Positions 8,171 to 15,234 of a stretch of DNA of 64,000 nucleotides are shown here, in pieces (position 1 is the first letter of the stretch; each line of letters begins with the position of its first letter). Source of the stretch: Nocardioides astragali (GTDB taxonomy: Bacteria; Actinomycetota; Actinomycetes; Propionibacteriales; Nocardioidaceae); assembly GCF_024436375.1 (NCBI RefSeq), contig NZ_JAFMZM010000002.1, positions 496,001-560,000 on the forward strand, written 5' to 3'. The translations under genes were made by a program, and so were the position numbers. The notes under the pieces are model-generated. The model was given only the letters and a program-made list of their open reading frames with translations. It was not told the DNA's origin and searched no databases.

Positions 8171-8740
8171 ATGAGTCGCACGCCAGTCACCGTACGCGCG
8201 GCAGAGCCCTCGGACGTCGCCTCGCTGCGTGAGCTGTGGAGCGACATCCTGCGCAAGGGCGGGCTCGACGAGCAGCTGGCGGACGTGGCGAAGGTGGTCG
8301 CGACCTCACGCGAACGTGACGGCCAGTGCGTCGCGGTCGCCGAGATCGACGGAGAGCTCGCCGGAGCCGTCTACCTCGAGGCCACCACGTTCACCCCGCT
8401 CAACCTCGAGCCGGCGGTCCTGGCCGTCTCGCCCCACGTGTTCCCCCAGTTCCGCCGCAAGGGCGTGGGAAGCGCGCTGATGGAGGCGGCCTGCCGCTTC
8501 GCCGAGCAGCACGGCATCGCCCACGTCCAGACGGCCGCTGCGGCGGAGTCACGTGACGCAAACCGCTTCATGGCGCGTCTGTCGTTCGCGCCCCAGGCGA
8601 TGCTGCGGGCGGCCACGACGAGCGCGGTCCGTGCCCATCTCCCTCAGTCGCGCCAGGTCAGCCACGCCGCCACCAGCAAGCAGCGCATCGACCGGGTGCT
8701 GGCCGCACGCCGCATCCGGCGCGAGCGCGTCCCCGGCTGA
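8171..8740 (+). CDS. GNAT family N-acetyltransferase
   Basis: A 189-residue protein with the GNAT fold. The acetyl-CoA loop is seen in VSPHVFPQFRRKGVGSALMEAACRF (Q/R-x-x-G-x-G/A), and the N-terminal strand-helix block is VTVRAAEPSDVASLRELW. A basic tail follows (residues about 165-189: KQRIDRVLAARRIRRERV), beyond the usual domain, which may bind nucleic acid or a partner; this is inference. ATG 8171 has an AGGAAG ribosome site 10 nt upstream. A TAGGGT hexamer at 8097-8102 gives a likely promoter with a 60-nt leader. The acetylated substrate is unknown. Confidence 0.85.
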   Translation: MSRTPVTVRAAEPSDVASLRELWSDILRKGGLDEQLADVAKVVATSRERDGQCVAVAEIDGELAGAVYLEATTFTPLNLEPAVLAVSPHVFPQFRRKGVGSALMEAACRFAEQHGIAHVQTAAAAESRDANRFMARLSFAPQAMLRAATTSAVRAHLPQSRQVSHAATSKQRIDRVLAARRIRRERVPG

Positions 8741-8763
8741 CCCGACCGGGAGACCGGCCGGGT
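8740..8763. terminator. Bidirectional terminator hairpin
   Basis: Arms ACCCGACCGG and CCGGCCGGGT with a 4-nt loop lie exactly between the convergent GNAT and thioesterase genes. One A-C mismatch interrupts the stem. The position suits termination from both sides. Confidence 0.65.
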
Positions 8764-8765
8764 GC

Positions 8766-9242
8766 TCAGCCCTTCGCCGCCTGGACCAGCGCGCAGGTGA
8801 TGCGTGAGGTGCACAACCGCTTGCCGCGCTCGTCGGTGATGACGACCTCGTACGACGTGGAGGACCGACCCAGGTGGATGGCGGTCGCCACCCCGGTCAC
8901 GGTTCCGCTGGTCGCAGATCGGTGGTGGGTGGCGTTGATGTCGACGCCGACCGCGACCTTGTCGGGGTAGGCGTGGAACGCCGAGCCGACGGAGCCGAGC
9001 GTCTCGGCCAGCACGACCGACGCGCCGCCGTGCAGCAGGCCCATGGGCTGCGTGTTGCCCTCCACCGGCATCGTCGCCACGACCCGCTCGGCTGAGATCT
9101 CGAGGAGCTCGACCCCCATCTTCTCGTTGAGGCGGCCCATGCCCTCCGGCAAGGAGGCGACGAAGTCCTCGATGCTGAGGCCGTCCAGCGAGGCGGGGGC
9201 GGAGGCGCGGGCGGAGTCAGGAGTCGTGCTCATGGACGCCAT
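8766..9242 (-). CDS. Hotdog-fold acyl-CoA thioesterase (PaaI family)
   Basis: A 158-residue single hotdog domain. Family marks are the helix-turn TQPMGLLHGGASVVLAETLGS, with the conserved HGG and following acidic residue, and the strands GVDINATHHRSATSGTVTG. Such enzymes hydrolyse acyl-CoA thioesters; the substrate cannot be read here. ATG 9242 is preferred because a GGAG ribosome site sits just upstream; ATG 9233, three codons in, is the alternative. It is divergent from polA, 63 bases away, so the two may share a promoter region. Confidence 0.88.
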   Translation of the reverse strand: MASMSTTPDSARASAPASLDGLSIEDFVASLPEGMGRLNEKMGVELLEISAERVVATMPVEGNTQPMGLLHGGASVVLAETLGSVGSAFHAYPDKVAVGVDINATHHRSATSGTVTGVATAIHLGRSSTSYEVVITDERGKRLCTSRITCALVQAAKG

Positions 9243-9305
9243 TGTCTCCGAGCGCCTCGGCTTGCCCCCGTCGGGGCTGTCGGCGGCGGCGGCTAGAGTC
9301 GGCGG

Positions 9306-12020
9306 GTGCCTGGATCGAGTGCGCCCACGAGCGAGCAGCCCCGCCCCCGTCTCCTCCTCCTCGACGGTCATTCCTTGGCCTACCGTGCCTTCTTCGCCCT
9401 GCCGGTGGAGAACTTCGCGACCGCGACGGGGCAGCACACCAACGCGGTCTACGGCTTCACCTCGATGCTGGTCAACGTGCTGCGCGACGAGACCCCCACC
9501 CACGTCGCCGTCGCCTTCGACAAGTCGCGCCAGACCTTCCGGCTCGAGGAGTACAGCGACTACAAGGCCAAGCGCAACAAGACCCCCGACGAGTTCGGCA
9601 GCCAGCTGCCCCTGATCCGTCGGGTGCTCGACGCGCTGCGCATCCAGCACCTCTCGATGGACGGCTACGAGGCCGACGACATCATCGCCACGCTCGCGAC
9701 CCAGGCGCTGGACGAGGGCATGCAGGTCCTCATCATGACCGGCGACCGTGACTCCATCCAGCTGGTCACCGACGACTCGACCGTTCTCTACACGATGCGC
9801 GGTGTGAGCGAGCTGGCCCGCCTCACCCCGGCCGCGGTGCTGGAGAAGTACGGCGTGCCGCCGCACCGCTATCCCGAGCTCGCTGCGATCGTGGGGGAGA
9901 CCTCCGACAACCTGCCCGGCGTGCCCGGTGTGGGGCAGGGCTACGCCGCGAAGTGGATCAACCAATTCGACGGCCTCGACAACGTCATCGCCCGCGCCGA
10001 CGAGATCACCGGCAAGAAGGGCGAGGCACTGCGCGCCCACCTGGGCGACGTGATCCGCAACCGCAGGCTCAACGCGCTGGTGCGTGACCTGACCCTTCCC
10101 GTACGACCCGGCGAGCTGGAGCGCCAGTCATGGGACCGCACCGAGGGCCTCGAGCTGCTCGACGAGCTCGAGTTCCGCGGCGAGCTCCGCTCGCGGCTGC
10201 TCGAGACCATCGATCCCGCTCCGGCCGACTCCGCCCCGGCCGAGTCGGGGTTCGAGCTCGACGGGCGGCGGCTGGCTGCGGGGGAGGTCGCGGCCTGGCT
10301 GGAGCAGCACGCGCCCGCGGGTGAGCGGGTCGGCGTCGCGGTCTCCGGCACCTGGCGCGCGGGCACGGGTGACGTCCAGTCGGTCGCCGTGGCCACGGGG
10401 ACCGGTCAGGCGGCCTGGATCGACGCCACGGACATCGGACCCCAGGACGAAGCCGCCGTCGCCGCGTGGCTGGCGGACGCGAGTCGTCCGAAGGCCGTCC
10501 ACGACGCCAACGGCCCGAGCCTCGCTCTCGCCGCGCGTGGCTGGGTGCTCGCCGGGCTCGAGGTCGACACGGCTCTCGCCGCCTACCTCGTCCAGCCTGA
10601 CCAGCGCTCCTACGACCTGGCCGACCTGACCCTGCGCTACCTCAGGCGCGAGCTGCGCCAGGACTCCGGAGATGCCGACCAGCTCAGCTTCGACGCGATC
10701 GGCGACACCTCGGCGAGCGACACGGCGATGCTGACGGCCCGAGCGGTCCTCGACCTCGCCGACGCGCTGGACGGGGCCGTCGAGGAGCGCGGCGGGACCC
10801 GCCTGCTGAGCGAGGTGGAGCTCCCGTTGATCGGCACCCTGGTCCGGATGGAGCAGGTCGGCATCGCGGTCGACACCGACTACCTCGAGGGTCTCGAGTC
10901 GGAGTTCGGCGACCAGGTCCGCGCGGCAGCGACCGACGCCTACGACGTGATCGGCAAGGAGATCAACCTCGGCTCGCCCAAGCAGCTGCAGGTGGTGCTC
11001 TTCGACGAGCTCGACATGCCCAAGACCAAGCGCACGAAGACCGGCTGGACCACCGATGCCGACGCGCTGCAGCAGCTCTTCGAGAAGACCGAGCATCCGT
11101 TCCTGCAGCACCTCCTGCGTCACCGCGACGTGATCCGCCTGCGGCAGACCGTCGAGGGACTGCTCAAGACCGTCGCCTCCGACGGGCGCATCCACACGAC
11201 CTACAACCAGATCATCGCCGCGACCGGGCGGCTCTCGAGCACCGACCCCAACCTGCAGAACATCCCGATCCGCACCGAGGCCGGTCGCCGGATCCGGCAG
11301 GGCTTCGTGGTGGGCGAGGGCAGCGAGTCGCTCCTGACCGCCGACTACAGCCAGGTCGAGATGCGGATCATGGCGCACCTGTCGGAGGACGCCTTGTTGA
11401 TCGAGGCTTTCCGCTCCGGGCAGGACTTCCACTCGATCACGGCCGCGCGCGTGTTCGGCGTCGACGCGACCGACGTCAGCACCGAGCAGCGGGCCAAGAT
11501 CAAGGCGATGAACTACGGCCTGGCCTACGGCCTGTCCGCCTTCGGGCTGTCCCAGCAGCTGCGCGTCAGCACCAGCGAGGCCGCCGCGCTGATGACCGAG
11601 TACTTCGAGACCTTCGGGGGCGTGCGCGACTACCTCGGCGGGATCGTCGACGAGGCACGGCGCTCCGGCTTCACCGAGACGATCCTGGGTCGCCGCCGCT
11701 ACCTTCCCGACCTGACCAGCGACAACCGCCAGCGGCGCGAGACGGCCGAGCGGATGGCGCTCAACGCGCCCGTCCAGGGCTCGGCGGCCGACCTGATCAA
11801 GGTCGCCATGCTCGGGGTCGAGCGCGCGCTGACCGAGCAAGGACTCCGCTCGCGGATGCTGCTGCAGGTGCACGACGAGCTCGTGTTCGAGGTGGCTCCG
11901 GGCGAGGGCGAGGCACTCGGTGCGCTGGTGCGCGCCGAGATGGGGGGCGCGGCCGACCTCGCCGTGCCGCTCGACGTCTCAATCGGCACGGGTCGCAGCT
12001 GGCACGACGCCGCCCACTGA
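9306..12020 (+). CDS. polA: DNA polymerase I
   Basis: A 904-residue Pol I. Residues about 15-300 are the 5'-3' exonuclease (LLLDGHSLAYRAFFALP, YEADDIIATLA). About 320-500 is the proofreading-exonuclease fold, but the DxE metal ligands are not visible (the first motif reads VAVSGTWRAG), so 3'-5' activity is probably lost, as in other actinobacterial Pol I. The polymerase domain keeps motif A (DYSQVEMRIMAHLS), motif B (KAMNYGLAYGLSAFGL) and motif C (QVHDELVFEV). It would act in Okazaki-fragment processing and repair. GTG 9306 follows TAGAGT (9294-9299) by 6 nt, a leaderless arrangement. The last 42 bases overlap the convergent flippase gene. Confidence 0.97.
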   Translation: MPGSSAPTSEQPRPRLLLLDGHSLAYRAFFALPVENFATATGQHTNAVYGFTSMLVNVLRDETPTHVAVAFDKSRQTFRLEEYSDYKAKRNKTPDEFGSQLPLIRRVLDALRIQHLSMDGYEADDIIATLATQALDEGMQVLIMTGDRDSIQLVTDDSTVLYTMRGVSELARLTPAAVLEKYGVPPHRYPELAAIVGETSDNLPGVPGVGQGYAAKWINQFDGLDNVIARADEITGKKGEALRAHLGDVIRNRRLNALVRDLTLPVRPGELERQSWDRTEGLELLDELEFRGELRSRLLETIDPAPADSAPAESGFELDGRRLAAGEVAAWLEQHAPAGERVGVAVSGTWRAGTGDVQSVAVATGTGQAAWIDATDIGPQDEAAVAAWLADASRPKAVHDANGPSLALAARGWVLAGLEVDTALAAYLVQPDQRSYDLADLTLRYLRRELRQDSGDADQLSFDAIGDTSASDTAMLTARAVLDLADALDGAVEERGGTRLLSEVELPLIGTLVRMEQVGIAVDTDYLEGLESEFGDQVRAAATDAYDVIGKEINLGSPKQLQVVLFDELDMPKTKRTKTGWTTDADALQQLFEKTEHPFLQHLLRHRDVIRLRQTVEGLLKTVASDGRIHTTYNQIIAATGRLSSTDPNLQNIPIRTEAGRRIRQGFVVGEGSESLLTADYSQVEMRIMAHLSEDALLIEAFRSGQDFHSITAARVFGVDATDVSTEQRAKIKAMNYGLAYGLSAFGLSQQLRVSTSEAAALMTEYFETFGGVRDYLGGIVDEARRSGFTETILGRRRYLPDLTSDNRQRRETAERMALNAPVQGSAADLIKVAMLGVERALTEQGLRSRMLLQVHDELVFEVAPGEGEALGALVRAEMGGAADLAVPLDVSIGTGRSWHDAAH

Positions 12021-13253
12021 GTGGTCCGTCGCGTCACTGCGGAGGCTGAGCGCTACCAGGGCTGACGTCAGCACGGCAGTGACGCCGATCATCACGCCGA
12101 GCAGCTGGGTCGGTGCCGTCGTCACCGACCCGGCGACGACGGACACGACCAGCGCCGCCCACACGAGGTGGATCGACCGTCGTCCCTGCCGGGCCAAGGT
12201 GGCGTACACCAGCAGCTGGGTCACCGACAACAGGGTGCCGAGCACGGCGAAGAGCCAGAGGTGACCCTCGACCGCCTGCATCTTCTCGCTGTGGAGCGCG
12301 TCGGCCGCGGTGCCGGCCACGAGCAGCACGCCGAGCGTGCAGACGGCGCCGAGCCCCAGGATGGCGGTGGTGCCCACGACCACCGCGCGCCGGCGCTGGT
12401 GGGCGGTCGCGAGAGAGGGGAACATCACGATCACGACGAACTGGGGCAGGTAGAGCATGATCTTCGCGACCAGCAGCCCGACGGCGTACAAGCCGGAGGC
12501 GTGGTCGCTGAGCACGTGTCGGGCGACCACGATGTCGACGTTGGCGACGGCGAAGAAGGCCAGCAACGCCTGGCTGCTGTGCAGTGCCTCACGCAGGAGG
12601 GGCCACGGCGCGGTGGACTCGGGCCGCGCCGGTGCGGCGGGCTCTGCCACGGGTGCCGAGCGGGCTCGGCGCAGCACCCACCAGCCGAGGACGACCGGGG
12701 CGATGTAGCCCAGGCCGCTGCCGAACAGGGCGATGCTCTCGGTGGGGCGCCACCACAGCACGGCCAGTCCGGCGATCCGGGGTACGCCCGCCAGCACGTA
12801 GACCCAGGAGAGCGCCACCCACCGCTTCTCGCCCTGCAGGATGCCCACGTGGGCTCCCATGACCGTGGTGGGCACGGCCAGCGCGGCGAGCACGAGCGCG
12901 GGCACGACGGAGTCCAGCTGCAGCAGCCAGGTCACCGCGGGGGACAGGACGAGGAGCGCCCCGCCGACCGCCAGTGCCGTGGCATAGCCGACCCGCAGGA
13001 TCGTGCCCTCGATCCGGGCGACCGAGCCGGGGTCGGCCACGATGCGCCGTGCCGCGGTGGCCTGCAGACCCATGTGGACCACGGAGATGACCATGAGCAG
13101 GTTGAGCAGGGCGAAGAAGGCGCCGTAGGAGCTGGTGTCGAGGATGCCGGCAGCGACGATCGTGAAGCCGAAGGTGCAGACGTTCATCACCGCCGTCCCG
13201 ACGATGATCCCGCCGCTGCCGCCGAGGAAGCGGCGCAGGGATCCGCCGCTCAT
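11979..13253 (-). CDS. Polytopic flippase-like membrane protein (Wzx/MATE superfamily), second of a pair
   Basis: A 424-residue protein with about twelve hydrophobic helices in the MOP (polysaccharide flippase) pattern. It starts GGIIVGTAVMNVCTFGFTIVAAGILDTSSYGAFFALLN and carries the family-like blocks LQATAARRIV and YAVGLLVAKIMLYLPQFVVIVMFP. Such proteins move lipid-linked sugars across the membrane. It is clearly a paralogue of the upstream gene, sharing YGAF, LQATAARRI, GILQGE.RW and YLPQF/FLPQF blocks in order. ATG 13253 overlaps the upstream stop as ATGA. Its 3' end runs 42 bases into polA, so the two convergent transcripts overlap. No glycosyltransferases are adjacent, so the cargo is unknown. 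Confidence 0.85.
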   Translation of the reverse strand: MSGGSLRRFLGGSGGIIVGTAVMNVCTFGFTIVAAGILDTSSYGAFFALLNLLMVISVVHMGLQATAARRIVADPGSVARIEGTILRVGYATALAVGGALLVLSPAVTWLLQLDSVVPALVLAALAVPTTVMGAHVGILQGEKRWVALSWVYVLAGVPRIAGLAVLWWRPTESIALFGSGLGYIAPVVLGWWVLRRARSAPVAEPAAPARPESTAPWPLLREALHSSQALLAFFAVANVDIVVARHVLSDHASGLYAVGLLVAKIMLYLPQFVVIVMFPSLATAHQRRRAVVVGTTAILGLGAVCTLGVLLVAGTAADALHSEKMQAVEGHLWLFAVLGTLLSVTQLLVYATLARQGRRSIHLVWAALVVSVVAGSVTTAPTQLLGVMIGVTAVLTSALVALSLRSDATDHSVGGVVPAATRAD

Positions 13254-14497
13254 GCGGGAAGGGGGGTGGGAGGAGGCGTCGGACGCGTGGCGATCCGCAG
13301 GCTGATCACCGTCAGCACCACCAGCAGGACGGAGTCGACGCCGACCACGACCCCCACGAGCCCAGCCACGGTGTCGACCTGGAGTCCCAGGGCGACCACA
13401 GCCGCCAAGGCTCCCCACACGAGCATCACGGCACGTCGACCTTGACGGGCGAGCACGGCGTACACCTGCAGCTGCAGCATCGCCAGCACCGTGCCCAGCA
13501 CCGCGAAGACCCACAGCAGGTCCTCGACCTCGCCGAAGTTGGAGCCGCCGACGAAGATCATCGCCACGCCCGAGAGCACCCACGCCCCGGCGACCACCAC
13601 CAGACCGAGCCCGGAGACCGCCAGCAGGCTGCGCACCAGCGCACGCTGCCGGTTTGCCGGGGTGGCCATGTCGGGGAAGGCGATCACGACGATGAACTGC
13701 GGAAGGAACAGCATCACCTTGGTCATGATCAGGCCGGCGGCGTAGAGACCGGCGTCGTGCTCGTCGAGCACGTGGCGCGCGAGGAAAATGTCGACGCTCG
13801 ACAACGAGAAGTAGACGAACAGGACCTGCGAGTTGTGCGCGCTCTCGCGCAGCATCGCGCGTGCGGAGTGCTCCGGCGCGGCCTCGGCAGACGTCCGGCG
13901 ATGGCGCAGCACCCACCAGCCGACGAGGACCGGGAACACGAAGCCGATCGCGACGCCCGTGATCGCGGCTGTGGCGTCCGGTCGCCACAGGATGATGGCG
14001 GTGCCGACGAGCAGGCGAGGGATGCCCCCGGCGAGGTAGAAGACGGCAAGCGCGCCCCACCTGCGCTCGCCCTGCAGGATCCCGGCCTGGCCTCCTGCGA
14101 TGGTCAACGGAACGACGGCGATGGCGACCACGACCGCGGTGGCGAGGCTGTCCAGGTTGAGCAGCACATCGATTGCGGGAGCCAGCATGAGCATCAGGAC
14201 CCCGGCGCCGCCAGCCACCTTGGTGGTGAGGGACAGAATTGCCGACTCGATGGCGGCGACGTTGCCCCGGTCGACCGCGATGCGCCGGGCCGCGGTCGCC
14301 TGGAGCCCCAGCGCCCCGACCTGGACCACGATGAGCAGGCCGAGGCAGGCGGCGAACGCGCCGTACTCGCTCGGGCCGATGATCCGCGCCGCGATCATGG
14401 TGAACCCGTAGGTGGCGACGTTCATGATGCTCGTGGCCACGGCGACGGCGCTGCCGTCGAAGGAGCGCCTCGTTGCCAAGCCGGTCTCGTCGCCCAC
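13250..14497 (-). CDS. Polytopic flippase-like membrane protein (Wzx/MATE superfamily), first of a pair
   Basis: A 415-residue paralogue of the gene it precedes, with the same helical plan: VAVATSIMNVATYGFTMIAARIIGPSEYGAF at the N-terminus, LQATAARRIAVDRGN, GILQGERRWGAL, then YAAGLIMTKVMLFLPQFIVVIAFP. The C-terminus is a Pro-rich tail. GTG 14497 is chosen because TAGGAT (minus strand, 14510-14505) lies 7 nt upstream, the local leaderless pattern; an upstream in-frame start near 14575 would include non-conserved sequence. The promoter region is shared with the divergent membrane-protein gene at 14665. The pair may work as a heterodimer or be duplicated transporters. Confidence 0.85.
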   Translation of the reverse strand: MGDETGLATRRSFDGSAVAVATSIMNVATYGFTMIAARIIGPSEYGAFAACLGLLIVVQVGALGLQATAARRIAVDRGNVAAIESAILSLTTKVAGGAGVLMLMLAPAIDVLLNLDSLATAVVVAIAVVPLTIAGGQAGILQGERRWGALAVFYLAGGIPRLLVGTAIILWRPDATAAITGVAIGFVFPVLVGWWVLRHRRTSAEAAPEHSARAMLRESAHNSQVLFVYFSLSSVDIFLARHVLDEHDAGLYAAGLIMTKVMLFLPQFIVVIAFPDMATPANRQRALVRSLLAVSGLGLVVVAGAWVLSGVAMIFVGGSNFGEVEDLLWVFAVLGTVLAMLQLQVYAVLARQGRRAVMLVWGALAAVVALGLQVDTVAGLVGVVVGVDSVLLVVLTVISLRIATRPTPPPTPLPA

Positions 14498-14554
14498 GCG
14501 GCTGATCCTAGGTGCGGGCCCCCAGATCGCCTGTCGACGGCTCCAGGCGGACGA

Positions 14555-14597
14555 TGTCGGTCGAAAGGCCGACAATCCGACTACCGGACGGTAGTAT
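14555..14597 (+). promoter_or_regulatory. Promoter with two palindromes upstream of the membrane/repeat-protein pair
   Basis: A -35-like CCGACA (14569-14574) and a -10-like TAGTAT (14592-14597) are 17 bp apart. Two inverted repeats sit on them. TGTCGGTC/GGCCGACA flanks GAAA at 14555-14574 (one mismatch), covering the -35. ACTACCG/CGGTAGT (14580-14586 and 14589-14595) fills the spacer and touches the -10. This is the geometry of a repressor operator; the regulator is not identifiable here. Confidence 0.6.
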
Positions 14598-14664
14598 CCG
14601 GCGAACGCTCGCTCGGGCGGTCCGTGGTCCCACCGGGGATCACGTCTATGGGAGGAATGCTTGC

Positions 14665-15234
14665 ATGCGTAGAACCCTTCTTGCGGGACTGTTGCTGGTC
14701 CTGTTCACGGGGCTCACCATCTTCGTCGGTGAGGCCTTGGATCTTGAGGTGGAGTCCGTGGCACTGCTGGGCGTGGCCACCGGCGCAATCGTCGCTCTGG
14801 TGCCCGATCAGACGGTGAGCCGGCGCCTCGCGGCGTTTGCCCTCGGATTCGTCGCCGCATACGTGGGCTACCTCGTCCGGGCCGCTGTGACTCCGGACAC
14901 CTCGGCCGGTCGTGCCGTGGCCGCTGCCTTCATCGTGCTCCTGTGCGTCGGCGTGTTCGCGATCAGCGTCGGAAGGCTGCCCTTGTGGGCTGCATTGCTT
15001 GGAGGTGCGAGCCTGGCGGGTGCCTACGAATTCACCTACACGCAAGCGGCCACTCGAGTGCTCGACACCTCGGTGTCCACCGCAAGTGCCCTGCTCCTGT
15101 GCATCGCGGTGGGTTTCGTCGTTGCTGCCGCGACTGGTCCGTCGCCCCGCGACCCGGCCGCTGCCGACCCCGCACCGCCGAGCGCTTCGGACACTGATAC
15201 CCCGCTCAACGAGATGATGGAGACCAGTAAGTGA
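14665..15234 (+). CDS. Small polytopic membrane protein of unknown function
   Basis: I do not recognise the family. The protein has 189 residues and five or six hydrophobic segments: LLAGLLLVLFTGLTIFVGEA, VALLGVATGAIVALVP, LAAFALGFVAAYVGYLV, VAAAFIVLLCVGVFAISVG, LWAALLGGASLAGAYEF, and ALLLCIAVGFVVAAATG. A Pro/Ala/Asp-rich cytoplasmic tail of about 40 residues follows. ATG 14665 has a GGAGGA ribosome site 8 nt upstream. Its TGA overlaps the next gene's GTG (GTGA), so the pair is translationally coupled and probably forms a complex. In YhgE/Pip proteins, membrane helices and a repeat-rich extracellular part occur in one chain; here they may be split over two genes (inference). Confidence 0.8.
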   Translation: MRRTLLAGLLLVLFTGLTIFVGEALDLEVESVALLGVATGAIVALVPDQTVSRRLAAFALGFVAAYVGYLVRAAVTPDTSAGRAVAAAFIVLLCVGVFAISVGRLPLWAALLGGASLAGAYEFTYTQAATRVLDTSVSTASALLLCIAVGFVVAAATGPSPRDPAAADPAPPSASDTDTPLNEMMETSK

